From UBA2185 sp964564625 (lineage in GTDB: Bacteria; Desulfobacterota; Syntrophia; Syntrophales; UBA2185), in the NCBI GenBank assembly GCA_964564625.1, contig CAZMBE010000006.1, forward strand, positions 60,424 to 124,423: DNA of 64,000 bases, in the 5' to 3' direction. Below are positions 34,582 to 43,582 of the stretch, piece by piece. Within the stretch, counting starts at the first letter, position 1. Every line of letters begins with the position of its first letter. A model generated the notes under the pieces. That model was not told the DNA's origin. It searched no databases and saw nothing but the letters and a program-made list of their open reading frames with translations. Made by a program: the position numbers and the translations under genes.

Positions 34582-35856
34582 ATGAGCATTTCAATAATTA
34601 CCCTTGCCGTAGTTTTTCTTCTTATAGCCATACGACAAATCGGAAGCGCCAGACTCAAGATATGGCAGATAATGCTTGGCGGCGCAGTCATTGTAATCCT
34701 TACAGGAGAGATTACTCCACGTGCAGCGTTTCATGCGATTAATGTTGATGTGATTTTCTTTCTTTTTGGAATGTTTATAATCGGTCAGGCTATAGAAGAC
34801 TCAGGGTACTTAACCCATATCTGCCATAAGTTCTTTGGAAAGGTGAAGTCAGTAGACAAATTAGTTCTTGCAATCCTTTTCACAATGGGGATTGGCTCTG
34901 CAGTCCTTATGAACGATACGATTGCAATAATCGGCACATCTATCGTGATTCTTCTTGCAAAAAGAAACAATATCTCTGCAAAGCTTCTTTTGCTTTGCCT
35001 TGCTTTTGCAGTCACCATTGGAAGCGTAATGAGCCCTATCGGAAACCCGCAGAATCTTCTTGTTGCAACGGGCGGTAATATAGGAAATCCTTTTATCACT
35101 TTCTTAACATATCTGTTTATTCCAACAGTAATAAATCTTCTGTTCACATATGTTCTCCTTAAGTTATTTTATAAAGAAGAATTCAACATAACGAATCTCC
35201 GAACCAACAGTGAACATATAAAACACGTAAGGCTCTCAAAAGTTGCAAGAATATCCTTACTCCTTGTTATTTGCTTAATTGTGGCTAAAGTTGCCCTTGT
35301 ATTCGTGAATTTCTTTGTAACTGTTGATTTTGACTTTAAGCTTACCTATATTGCCCTTATTGGCTGTTCGCCGATATTAATCTATCGGTTCATGTCAAAG
35401 AAGAAAAAGTACAGGTTTCATATCCTGAGAAAAATAGACTGGTGCACGCTCATCTTCTTTGCATCAATGTTTGTCCTTATGGAAAGTGTATGGCAGACGG
35501 GTTTTTTCCAAAATCTGATATCGGTCCTTTCTCTTGACATGACAAGCATTGTGGTCATTATGATAATTTCAGTCATTGTAAGTCAGCTTATATCAAATGT
35601 GCCGATGGTTGCGCTGTTTTTGCCGCTCATTATCTCTGCAGGCGCAGGAAGTAAAGAATTAATGGCGCTCGCGGCCGGCTCTACCATTGCAGGAAATCTT
35701 TTCATTCTTGGCGCAGCCAGCAACATAATAATAATCCAGCACGCAGAGAAAGAAAATCAGGGTGAAAGTATCACCTTTCTTGAATTCGCAAGAGTCGGAA
35801 TACCCTTAACAATAATTAACATGTCAGTGTATTTGTTCTTTTTTTGGATACTATAA
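34582..35856 (+). CDS. ArsB/SLC13-type anion permease
   Basis: A 424-residue protein with about ten to eleven membrane segments. Landmarks of the ArsB/NhaD (ion transporter) superfamily are GMFIIGQAIEDSGYL, SAVLMNDTIAIIGTSIV and TIGSVMSPIGNPQNLLVATGG, then a symmetric second half with SQLISNVPMVALFLPL. These pumps move arsenite, dicarboxylates, sulfate or Na+; the substrate cannot be told from sequence. No arsR or arsA is adjacent. The ribosome binding site is weak. Confidence 0.8.
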   Translation: MSISIITLAVVFLLIAIRQIGSARLKIWQIMLGGAVIVILTGEITPRAAFHAINVDVIFFLFGMFIIGQAIEDSGYLTHICHKFFGKVKSVDKLVLAILFTMGIGSAVLMNDTIAIIGTSIVILLAKRNNISAKLLLLCLAFAVTIGSVMSPIGNPQNLLVATGGNIGNPFITFLTYLFIPTVINLLFTYVLLKLFYKEEFNITNLRTNSEHIKHVRLSKVARISLLLVICLIVAKVALVFVNFFVTVDFDFKLTYIALIGCSPILIYRFMSKKKKYRFHILRKIDWCTLIFFASMFVLMESVWQTGFFQNLISVLSLDMTSIVVIMIISVIVSQLISNVPMVALFLPLIISAGAGSKELMALAAGSTIAGNLFILGAASNIIIIQHAEKENQGESITFLEFARVGIPLTIINMSVYLFFFWIL

Positions 35857-35990
35857 CCTAAACCCGCTTGTTCGTGTTGTCTTTTCATTTTCTTGACTCC
35901 TCGATCTTGTAAAGCGGACAGAGTAACGACTTGATGTCTGCGTTTCCCGCCGCCGATTGTCGTCCACGGAATCTTCAGCCTTCGGATTAG

Positions 35991-36150
35991 TATCGCTCTG
36001 TAGAGGATTATTTTGAAAACTGTGCCGGGATCTATGACAAGCATTTCTCCAGGCACTGCGGAATCTGGCGGTTCTATGTCGAGCGCATGATATGCCGATA
36101 TCTTGATGCAGCCTGCCCCGTACTTGCCACGGGAGCTATCTGCACAACGG
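35991..36150 (+). pseudogene. possible methyltransferase gene fragment
   Basis: Between the permease and the cysteine desulfurase, the plus strand encodes SVEDYFENCAGIYDKHFSR and then FYVERMICRYLDAACPVLA. This resembles the N-terminus of class I SAM methyltransferases (YDxxF, then RxxExxxxYL ahead of the VLDxGCGTG loop). It follows a stop codon directly, has no start and no intact SAM loop. At best it is a decayed fragment; the rest of the gap from 35857 holds nothing recognisable. Confidence 0.3.
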
Positions 36151-36215
36151 CTTTGCCTCATCTCAATAACATCATGGGCACTGATATGAGACGAAAACCT
36201 TACGCGCCCCCTCCG

Positions 36216-37370
36216 TTACATATTCTTGATGCTCGATATTTTTCTGAGTTGGGTGGTAATTTCAATCAGAGTTTCTATTACGTAATCAATCTCTTCACCT
36301 GTATTGTCCTTTCCGAGGGAGAACCGTATCGTGCCCTGGGCTGTGAGGGCAGGTATACCCATCGCAAGGAGGACATGAGAAGGTTCCGGGGACTCCGTAG
36401 AGCAGGCAGAGCCCGAAGAGGCGCAAATCCCCTTCAAATCCAAATGGAGGAGAATAGATTCCCCTTCAATGAATTGAAAACTCATACTGCTCGTATTGGG
36501 AACCCGTGGAGCCTGTATCCCGTTTATCTGGACACCGTCGATTTTTTCCAGGATGACGGACTCAAAGCGCTGCCTGAGGTCCGATATCCTTTGCGATGAA
36601 GCATTCAGGTTTTGTGTGGCTATGGAAAGCGCCTCCGCCAAGCCGACAATCCCGGGAATATTTTCCGTCCCCGCCCGAAGGTTGAGTTCATGATGTCCGC
36701 CTGTCTGAATCGGCGCGATCGGCGTGCCTTTTCTCACGTAAAGGGCGCCGATGCCCTTGGGGCCATGGAATTTGTGTCCTGAAACGGAAAGAAGATCAAC
36801 ACAGAGATCATCGACGTGAACAGGTATTTTACCGGTGGCCTGAACGGCGTCAGTGTGAAAAATAATTCCCTCACGCTTGGCGAGGGTGCCCACTTCGGAG
36901 ATCGGTTGGATAACGCCTGTTTCATTATTGGCGGCCATGATGCTGATGAGAATCGTTTTCCTGTCAATACGCCTGCGCACATCATCGGGATTGATCCGGC
37001 CGTTCGAATCCACAGGGAGGCAGGTTACACGGAATCCTTCTTTTTCCAGATCCCCGCATGTTCTCAGTACCGCGTGATGTTCAATACGGGAGGTGATGAT
37101 GTGGTTGCCCTTTTCCCTCAGTGCGCGCGCCATGCCCCGTATGGCAAGATTGTCCGACTCTGTTCCCCCGCCGGTAAAAATGATTTCGTCAGCGGTTGCC
37201 CCTAAGCATGCGGCAACCTTTTCTCGGGAGTTTTCCAGGGCGGTCTTTGCTTCTCTCCCCAGCCGGTACGGACTTGAGGCGTTTCCATACTGTTCCCTCA
37301 GGTAAGGTTCCATAGCCTGGAAGACATCGGGATGGAGTGATGTCGTGGCATTGTGATCCAAGTATATCAT
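36216..37370 (-). CDS. cysteine desulfurase (NifS/IscS family)
   Basis: A 384-residue PLP enzyme starting MIYLDHNATTSLHPDV. The PLP lysine lies in SVSGHKFHGPKG, and the catalytic Cys in ASSGSACSTESPEPSHVL. It also has FTGGGTESDNLAI and HTDAVQATGK. It takes sulfur from cysteine for Fe-S assembly, and possibly selenium handling. The ATG was chosen; a TTG seven codons earlier overlaps the nifU-like stop. It forms a two-gene unit with the scaffold gene upstream. Confidence 0.92.
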   Translation of the reverse strand: MIYLDHNATTSLHPDVFQAMEPYLREQYGNASSPYRLGREAKTALENSREKVAACLGATADEIIFTGGGTESDNLAIRGMARALREKGNHIITSRIEHHAVLRTCGDLEKEGFRVTCLPVDSNGRINPDDVRRRIDRKTILISIMAANNETGVIQPISEVGTLAKREGIIFHTDAVQATGKIPVHVDDLCVDLLSVSGHKFHGPKGIGALYVRKGTPIAPIQTGGHHELNLRAGTENIPGIVGLAEALSIATQNLNASSQRISDLRQRFESVILEKIDGVQINGIQAPRVPNTSSMSFQFIEGESILLHLDLKGICASSGSACSTESPEPSHVLLAMGIPALTAQGTIRFSLGKDNTGEEIDYVIETLIEITTQLRKISSIKNM

Positions 37371-37387
37371 GGCAGTCTTTTTGTTCC

Positions 37388-37855
37388 TCAATCAGGTCTT
37401 CGTGATACCCGCTTCTTTTCATAGTCATCAATCGCGGCTAAAAGTGCGTTAATCCCCATGAGGGAGCAATGCCGTTTATTTTCGGGAATGCCCCCCAGGG
37501 CGAGAACCACGTCGTCGTCCGTGAGATTTTTTGCGTCCGCGATTGTTTTTCCCAACGCCAGCGTGGTGGCCATGCTGCTTGTCGCGATGGCGCCGGGACA
37601 GCCGAAGGACTGGAATTTGATATCGGAGATTCGATTCTCTTTCACCTTAATCCAGAGTTTCATCTGGTCACCACAGGAAGGGTCGCCAATCAGGGCATAG
37701 CCGTCCGCGTCGGATATTTCCCCCACATTCCGGGGGTTTGTAAAGTGATCTATGATAATCTCGGTATAAAAAAGCACAGGGCCTTTGTGCGCTTGCGGTT
37801 CTTCTTCCGGTTGCTTTTTGTATAGATCTCTCCAGTCATTTGATTTCTTAACCAT
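37388..37855 (-). CDS. IscU/NifU-type Fe-S cluster scaffold
   Basis: A 155-residue protein with the three scaffold cysteines in GDPSCGDQMKLW, FQSFGCPGAIATSS and NKRHCSLMG. A 30-residue N-terminal extension precedes the scaffold domain. There is no C-terminal NifU domain. It receives sulfur from the desulfurase encoded immediately downstream and builds [2Fe-2S]/[4Fe-4S] clusters. The two genes are in the order scaffold-desulfurase, with no IscR or chaperones nearby. Confidence 0.92.
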   Translation of the reverse strand: MVKKSNDWRDLYKKQPEEEPQAHKGPVLFYTEIIIDHFTNPRNVGEISDADGYALIGDPSCGDQMKLWIKVKENRISDIKFQSFGCPGAIATSSMATTLALGKTIADAKNLTDDDVVLALGGIPENKRHCSLMGINALLAAIDDYEKKRVSRRPD

Positions 37856-38070
37856 TTCTGTATTACCTTCTCTATTTCCCTAACTATTTATATCCATATA
37901 GCTTTTTCTGACAGAAGCCAGAATTGATGCGTAAATATAGGCCAAGGATACGCATGTGTCAAGAGAAGATGAAAAAATGAAGAGGGAGTGCGGTGTCGAT
38001 AATTCGGTTTGCGACTATTTTTCCGTTTTGTATATTGGATCACTCCGAAACGTGAAGTACGTGTGGTGGC

Positions 38071-38121
38071 AAAGAAAAAAGTGATCCCCCGGAAGGCGGA
38101 GGTTCTTCCTCCCGGGGGATC
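38071..38121 (-). terminator. intrinsic terminator after the ZraP-like gene
   Basis: GATCCCCCGG and CCGGGGGATC close a long hairpin with an inner GAGG/CCTC pair (38083-38121), followed on the minus strand by ACTTTTTTCTTT. It starts about 16 bases past the stop codon. Confidence 0.8.
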
Positions 38122-38136
38122 TGTTAAAAGGAATGG

Positions 38137-38655
38137 TTACCAGTTACCTCTCATCATGCCGTGGCCACCACCATGATAGCCATGGCCTCTACCGTAAAAT
38201 CCTTCACCGCCTCTCATACCTTGGCCATACCCGCGTCCCGGTCTAAATGTTTTCAATTGCTCCTGCTGCTCAGGAGTCAGTACTTTGAGTACGTTAAGTC
38301 TGTGGACGGTCCTTTTATCCTGCATCTGATCCCGGATGGTCCTGATCTCTTTCTGCATCGCCAGTATCTTTTCCTGATCGGGGTTCTGCTTCAGCCAGAG
38401 CAGTCTCAATTCGCCCCGCTTGCTTAACATCTTATCCTGAAGGGGCTTTACATCCTTAAGATGGGCTTCACGAAGGGCGTTGACTTTCGCTGTCTGTTCT
38501 GCAGTCAGGTTAAGTCCGGACAGCGCCGTCACATCCCCGCCGTAACAGTGTCCCCCACCGTGCCCTCTGCCCCATCCCGGACCGAAAGCGAATGCGGAGG
38601 CCGCAAAAGCAGTCACAGCAACCACTGTGACGAATGTCATTACTAATTTTTTCAT
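38137..38655 (-). CDS. ZraP/CpxP-like periplasmic zinc-responsive chaperone
   Basis: A 172-residue protein starting MKKLVMTFVTVVAVTAFAAS with AGGAGA upstream and a signal peptide ending AFA. The mature N- and C-termini are Gly/His-rich (GRGHGGGHCYGG; RGHGYHGGGHGMMRG), suited to metal binding. The middle is helical with LNLTAEQTAKVNALREAH and LTPEQQEQLKTF, the LTxxQ repeats of the Spy/CpxP/ZraP fold. It likely buffers zinc and protects envelope proteins. It is divergent from a ZraSR-like two-component system and preceded by a consensus sigma-54 promoter. Confidence 0.85.
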   Translation of the reverse strand: MKKLVMTFVTVVAVTAFAASAFAFGPGWGRGHGGGHCYGGDVTALSGLNLTAEQTAKVNALREAHLKDVKPLQDKMLSKRGELRLLWLKQNPDQEKILAMQKEIRTIRDQMQDKRTVHRLNVLKVLTPEQQEQLKTFRPGRGYGQGMRGGEGFYGRGHGYHGGGHGMMRGNW

Positions 38656-38698
38656 GGTTTTATTCTCCTTTGAGTTTTTTCTTTTTAATTGTGTAGAG

Positions 38699-38714
38699 AG
38701 CAAGCGCCGTGCCA
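38699..38714 (-). promoter_or_regulatory. consensus sigma-54 promoter of the ZraP-like gene
   Basis: On the minus strand TGGCAC-N5-TTGCT matches the -24/-12 consensus in full. It would give a leader of roughly 30 bases before the ZraP-like start. The adjacent response regulator has a sigma-54 activation domain, so the link is direct. A direct repeat GTAAC-GTAAC upstream (38728-38737) may be part of the activator site. Confidence 0.88.
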
Positions 38715-38811
38715 CATGGCCAGAGTGTAACGTAACATACTTACTTTGCTTGGTTATTTACGAAATATCCCCCACGAGTGACCAGTGTATAGAGATGTGG
38801 GGAAGAAAAAT

Positions 38812-40650
38812 ATGGATAATAAGTATCCAATTGTGGTATCCAATTGTCTAAAAAGTATCCAGGCACCTATGAAGAACACAGAACACAGAAGCAGGAAAAA
38901 ATTCTGGGCTGGCATTTCACCCTGGTTTATCATTGGGGCGGTCGTTATTTTAGTGCCTATCTTCATTATGATGGCCCTGGAGAATATTGGCAAACAAAAG
39001 GACTACACTACTCAGCTTCTGATCGAAAAAGGAGAAGCCCTCATCAGGTCGTTTGAGGCAGGTGCGCGAACGGGTATCGGAATGCGCTGGAGCAGCTTTC
39101 AGCTCCAGAAACTATTGATTGAAACGGCGGAGCAGGAGGGTGTAGACCACATAATACTCACGGGTACCGACGGCACGATCATCGCCGACAGCGACCCCTC
39201 GATGATAGGTGAGAGGTACGGTGTGGATCTTGAGCTTGTTCGTATATCCGGATTGAAGAAAGCAGAATGGCGCCAGGTCCCCAACCTTGAAGGCGCCGAC
39301 ACATTTGAAGTATACCGCCGGTTTGCTCCGACAGAGACATTCGCTCAGGAATTTTTCCGTATGCTGAAGTCTGAGCGCAGATCCTCTGAATCAGGTACTC
39401 CGGGTACAGGCATTCAATCACCCGGTTTGGTCATATTTGTGGGCATGGATATGGGGCCCATTGACGCATTGAGAAAACAGGACAGGGAACATACGATCTG
39501 GATGTCCGTCATTTTTGTTTTGATAGGGATATCGGGCATAATCTCCCTGATCCTCGCCCAGAGTTACCGCTCAGCAAAGATATCTCTATCACGCATAAAG
39601 GCCTTCTCGGACAGCCTGGTGGAAAACATGCCGATTGGCCTCATTGCCATTAACGATCGGGATGAAATCATTTCCCTTAACCAGACCGCGGAATCCGTGT
39701 TCGGATACTCCATCCGGGACATTTCCGGCAGAAAGGCCGGGGATATTCTGCCTGAGCCCTGTAAAACGCTTCTTGAATCCCTCAAAACCGAAAAAAAAGT
39801 GATCGAAAAGGAGATAGAGTGCCCGGTAAAAGATGGGACGATCGTTCCCCTGGAAGTAATAGCGACAGTGTTGGAAGAGGGTACGGGTGATTTTCTTGGG
39901 TATGTGATTCTGTTCAGGGATATTACAGAGATCCTTCACCTCAAAAAAGAGATGGAAAGGAGCCGGCGCCTCGCGTCCCTCGGAAGCCTTGCCGCCGGTG
40001 TGGCCCATGAAATAAGGAATCCGCTGAGTTCCATTAAAGGCTTCGCTACTTTTTTCAAGGAGAGGTATCACAACAATCCGGAAGATCGCAAGACCGCTGA
40101 AATCATGGTACAGGAAGTGGAACGCCTGAACCGGGTCATCAGTCAACTTCTCGAGTTCGCGAGACCGATTGATATGAACAGGCGTTGGAATTCCATTCAG
40201 GAAATAATCCGGCATACACTGAAGATGATCGAAGGCGAGGCAGGAGAGAAGAAGATTTCACTCCATGCAGATATCCCCGCCAAGCCAGGAAATATTTTCA
40301 TCGATGCGGATAAAATCACGCAGGTGATGCTGAACCTCTACCTGAACGCGATCAGCGCAATGGAGAGCGGGGGTACCCTCGGCGTGGCCCTTTCCCTGTC
40401 TGGCGACCGGATGGTACAGATTGATGTGTCCGATACGGGAGCGGGAATTGATGAGGAGGATCTGCTCCGTATCTTCGATCCGTACTTCACGACGAAACCC
40501 TCGGGGACGGGGCTTGGCCTCGCCATCGTTTACAGGATCATTGAAGCCCATGGCGGGGAGATCAGGGTAGAGAGCGAACGGGGAAAGGGAACAAAGGTAA
40601 CCGTTCTTCTTCCGGTCGGTCCGGCCACTGCGGTTTCAAATCAAACGTAA
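38812..40650 (+). CDS. ZraS-like sensor histidine kinase
   Basis: A 612-residue protein starting MDNKYPIVVSNCL with GGGGA upstream. It has one membrane segment at about 37-57, a periplasmic sensor of about 160 residues, and a second membrane segment at about 225-245. A PAS domain (about 260-375) and a HisKA domain with His399 in VAHEIRNPLSSIKG follow, then an ATPase domain with DTGAGIDEEDLLRIFDPYF and SGTGLGLAIVY. The sensor probably detects zinc or envelope stress, as in ZraS. It is followed after 26 bases by its response regulator. Confidence 0.9.
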   Translation: MDNKYPIVVSNCLKSIQAPMKNTEHRSRKKFWAGISPWFIIGAVVILVPIFIMMALENIGKQKDYTTQLLIEKGEALIRSFEAGARTGIGMRWSSFQLQKLLIETAEQEGVDHIILTGTDGTIIADSDPSMIGERYGVDLELVRISGLKKAEWRQVPNLEGADTFEVYRRFAPTETFAQEFFRMLKSERRSSESGTPGTGIQSPGLVIFVGMDMGPIDALRKQDREHTIWMSVIFVLIGISGIISLILAQSYRSAKISLSRIKAFSDSLVENMPIGLIAINDRDEIISLNQTAESVFGYSIRDISGRKAGDILPEPCKTLLESLKTEKKVIEKEIECPVKDGTIVPLEVIATVLEEGTGDFLGYVILFRDITEILHLKKEMERSRRLASLGSLAAGVAHEIRNPLSSIKGFATFFKERYHNNPEDRKTAEIMVQEVERLNRVISQLLEFARPIDMNRRWNSIQEIIRHTLKMIEGEAGEKKISLHADIPAKPGNIFIDADKITQVMLNLYLNAISAMESGGTLGVALSLSGDRMVQIDVSDTGAGIDEEDLLRIFDPYFTTKPSGTGLGLAIVYRIIEAHGGEIRVESERGKGTKVTVLLPVGPATAVSNQT

Positions 40651-40676
40651 TCGCGTGAAGGAGTAACATACTGCCC

Positions 40677-42041
40677 ATGAAAGAAAAAAATACCATCCTG
40701 GTGGCGGATGATGACCTTGCCCATCGTACCATGCTGCGGACGCTTCTCGGCGGCTGGGGATATGAGGTCGCTGAAGCCGATGACGGCCAGAGCGCCGTAG
40801 AGGCTGTTCACAAAAGACCCTTCGACCTGATTCTCATGGATATCCGTATGATCAGGGTTTCCGGGCTGGAGGCCCTGGTGGAGATCAAGCGTTTCAATCC
40901 CGCCATTCCTGTGGTCATCATGACGGCCTATGCGTCGGTAGAAACGGCGGTGAAGGCGCTGAAAGAAGGAGCCTACGACTACCTCACCAAACCTCTCGAC
41001 TTCGACGAACTGAAGATCATCATGGAACGGGCAATGGAGCATAGGCGTCTGCAGGAGGAAAACCGCTATCTCCGGGAGAGCCTTGCCTCGCAGTTCGATC
41101 GGCGGAACCTCATCGGGCAGAGCGGTCCCATGACGAGGCTGATGGAAACCGTTACCCAGGTTGCGCCTTCTGAAGCAACCGTATTGATAACCGGTGAATC
41201 CGGAACGGGAAAGGAAATGATCGCGGGTGCCATCCACTTCAACAGCCGGCGGAAGGATGGTCCCTTTGTGAAGATAAACTGTGCCGCTATTACAGAGACG
41301 CTCCTGGAGTCGGAACTTTTCGGTCATGAGAAGGGAGCTTTTACCGGCGCTGAAAGGCGCAAAGAGGGGAAATTCCGGCAGGCTGACAGGGGGAGCATCT
41401 TCCTGGACGAAGTAAGTGAAATGTCTCTTGCCATGCAGGTCAAACTCTTAAGGGTGCTCCAGGAGAGGGAGATCGTGAGGGTCGGCGGCGAGGAAGTGAT
41501 CAAGATTGACGTGCGGGTTATTGCCGCGACCAACAAGGAACTGGTCCGTGAGATCCATGCGGGCCGTTTCCGGGAAGACCTTTATTACCGTCTCAACGTG
41601 GTGACTCTCCATGTGCCTCCTCTCAGGGAGCGGAGGGAAGACATACCTCTCATCGCCCAGCACTTTTTAACTCTCTTTGCGGAAAAGAATCACAAAAATA
41701 TCAAAGGATTTACTCCCCGGGCCATGGATCGGTTGCTGAAATACAGCTGGCCGGGAAATGTGCGGGAACTCATGAACGCTGTTGAACGGGGTGTGGTGCT
41801 TTCACGGTCGGAGTACCTGGACGAAGAAGAATTTTCTCTCATACTCCAGGATCAGCCGCGGTCGATAGAAACGCCGGCTCCACAAGCCACAACTTCAGCC
41901 CCTTCCCTTGATGCAGTTGAGAAGGAAACGATCCTGAGGGCTTTGGAAACATCGGGAGGGAATAAGAGCGAAGCCGCGAGGCGTCTCGGCATCACCCGAC
42001 GTACCCTGCACCTCAAGCTGAAAAAATACGGTATGATGTGA
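40677..42041 (+). CDS. ZraR-like sigma-54-dependent response regulator
   Basis: A 454-residue NtrC-family protein. The receiver domain has phospho-acceptor Asp55 in DLILMDIRM. The AAA+ domain has Walker A GESGTGKE (173-180) and the sigma-54 contact loop GAFTGA (220-225). The C-terminal Fis-type helix-turn-helix is NKSEAARRLGITRRTLHLKL. It should activate the sigma-54 promoter of the ZraP-like gene when phosphorylated by the neighbouring kinase. Confidence 0.92.
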   Translation: MKEKNTILVADDDLAHRTMLRTLLGGWGYEVAEADDGQSAVEAVHKRPFDLILMDIRMIRVSGLEALVEIKRFNPAIPVVIMTAYASVETAVKALKEGAYDYLTKPLDFDELKIIMERAMEHRRLQEENRYLRESLASQFDRRNLIGQSGPMTRLMETVTQVAPSEATVLITGESGTGKEMIAGAIHFNSRRKDGPFVKINCAAITETLLESELFGHEKGAFTGAERRKEGKFRQADRGSIFLDEVSEMSLAMQVKLLRVLQEREIVRVGGEEVIKIDVRVIAATNKELVREIHAGRFREDLYYRLNVVTLHVPPLRERREDIPLIAQHFLTLFAEKNHKNIKGFTPRAMDRLLKYSWPGNVRELMNAVERGVVLSRSEYLDEEEFSLILQDQPRSIETPAPQATTSAPSLDAVEKETILRALETSGGNKSEAARRLGITRRTLHLKLKKYGMM

Positions 42042-42176
42042 AACGAAAGGCATCGCGAGGTGAAGACCGGCCTTTCTAAAGCAAGTCACAAAACGGGGTG
42101 GCCAGCATTCAGAGGTATTGTGTGCTCACATGAAATGATGTGAAGCGCGATTGTATGTGAAAACGTGATGAATGAA

Positions 42177-42209
42177 AAGAGGGCGCTGATCTAATGGCAA
42201 CGCCCTCTT
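42177..42209 (-). terminator. intrinsic terminator after the acyl-CoA dehydrogenase gene
   Basis: AAGAGGGCG and CGCCCTCTT form a 9-bp stem, with TTTTC following on the minus strand, about 40 bases past the stop. Because the stem is flanked by A-T pairs it may also serve the convergent ZraR-like gene. Confidence 0.7.
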
Positions 42210-42247
42210 GTGTCGTAAGACACTTGGAATAATAGCTCCCGTGTGCG

Positions 42248-43438
42248 TTATCTGCCGCTCTTGAAATCGTCTCTCAGAAGCTCCCTCGTAATGATCATCC
42301 TTCTGATCTCGGATGTACCGGCGCCGATCTCCCAGAGCTTCTGATCCAGGAAATGCCGGGTAACCGCGTATTCCGTGCAGTAGCCGTAACCGCCGAAGAT
42401 CTGGACCGCGTCGAGGCCTATTTTGGTTCCCATCTCACCGCAGAAGAGAAGCGCTGCGGCGGCCATTCGGTCAAGGTCCGTGCCTTTTCCGCCGACCTTG
42501 TCCTCAAGGGAGTCGTAATACGCGGCGGCGCTGTACGCCATCCATTTGGAGGCGAGATAGCCTGTATACATATTGGCCAGCTTCTCCTGGATTGCCTGGT
42601 AAGAAGCGATGGGCTTACCGAACTGTACCCTTTCCTTGGCGTACTTGAGGGAAAGCTCGAGACAGCTCCTCTGGCTGCCGAGGGTACAGCCGCAAAGGGT
42701 GATCCGCTCCGTGCAGAGACCGCTCGTGAGGACTGCGACGCCCTTGTTCAGGCCTCCTATGAGGTTCTCCTCAGGAAGTTCCAAGTCCTCGAAGGTGACC
42801 AGCCCCGTGGGGGATGTCCTCATGCCCCATTTCTTGATTTTCTCCACGGTAACGCCCTTGACCTTATCGAATTCGAAGGAGAAAGCGGAAATGCCCTTGG
42901 CGCCCGCGGCTGGATCGGTCTTCGCGTAAAAGACCATGAAATCGGCGACGGGGGAGTTGGTGATGAAGATCTTGCTCCCGTTGATGATGTATTTGTCGCC
43001 CTTCTTTTCAGCTTTTGTCGCCATGCTCATGGCGTCGGAACCTGCATTAGGCTCCGTAATGCCGAGGCAGCCGATCCATTCACCGGTGCACGACTTGGGA
43101 AGGACATACATCTTCTGCTCTTCCGTGGCATTTCGTCTGAAGTTGTCGAAACAAAGGGTCTGGCTTGCACCGACGCTCATGGACAGGGCATTGCTTATCC
43201 GGGCGATCGTCTCATACACGAGAAGCGTATCTACATAGCCTAGAGCGGAACCGCCGTATTTTTCCTCGAAGACGATCCCGTTGACACCAAGATTTCCCAG
43301 TTCCCTGAATAAGTTCGGGGGCATTTCATCTATTTCATACATATGTTCCATCTGCGGTTCCAGCCAGTTGACTGCCCACTTGTGGACGCTTTCCTCCAAC
43401 CATCGCTGCTCATCTGTGAAAGTGAAATCTAACGCCAT
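42248..43438 (-). CDS. acyl-CoA dehydrogenase, isovaleryl-CoA dehydrogenase-like
   Basis: A 396-residue flavoenzyme. Signatures are CLGITEPNAGSDAMSM, the FAD/ETF region KYIINGSKIFITN, and WEIGAGTSEIRRMII at the end. The usual C-terminal catalytic Glu is replaced by Ala-Gly as in isovaleryl- and long-chain dehydrogenases, where the base lies in an ER-(L/I) block; here LCTERITLCG supplies that Glu. It likely oxidises a branched or longer acyl-CoA, passing electrons to ETF. It is downstream of a CoA-transferase gene on the same strand. Confidence 0.9.
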   Translation of the reverse strand: MALDFTFTDEQRWLEESVHKWAVNWLEPQMEHMYEIDEMPPNLFRELGNLGVNGIVFEEKYGGSALGYVDTLLVYETIARISNALSMSVGASQTLCFDNFRRNATEEQKMYVLPKSCTGEWIGCLGITEPNAGSDAMSMATKAEKKGDKYIINGSKIFITNSPVADFMVFYAKTDPAAGAKGISAFSFEFDKVKGVTVEKIKKWGMRTSPTGLVTFEDLELPEENLIGGLNKGVAVLTSGLCTERITLCGCTLGSQRSCLELSLKYAKERVQFGKPIASYQAIQEKLANMYTGYLASKWMAYSAAAYYDSLEDKVGGKGTDLDRMAAAALLFCGEMGTKIGLDAVQIFGGYGYCTEYAVTRHFLDQKLWEIGAGTSEIRRMIITRELLRDDFKSGR

Positions 43439-43582
43439 ACACTACCTCCTTAACTATACATTGACTTTGCTGTACCGGCTGTGGAAACCGCACGCGAAAG
43501 TTCTTATATGACTGCTTCTATCCGGTACGCTCGCGAAACCAGGATGTTCACGGGTTCAGCGAGTCTTAGAACGCGAAACAAC

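Noticed and set aside
36981..37010. tRNA-like GTTCGAATC word inside the cysteine desulfurase gene
   Set aside because: No matching acceptor, D or anticodon arms; chance match in coding sequence.
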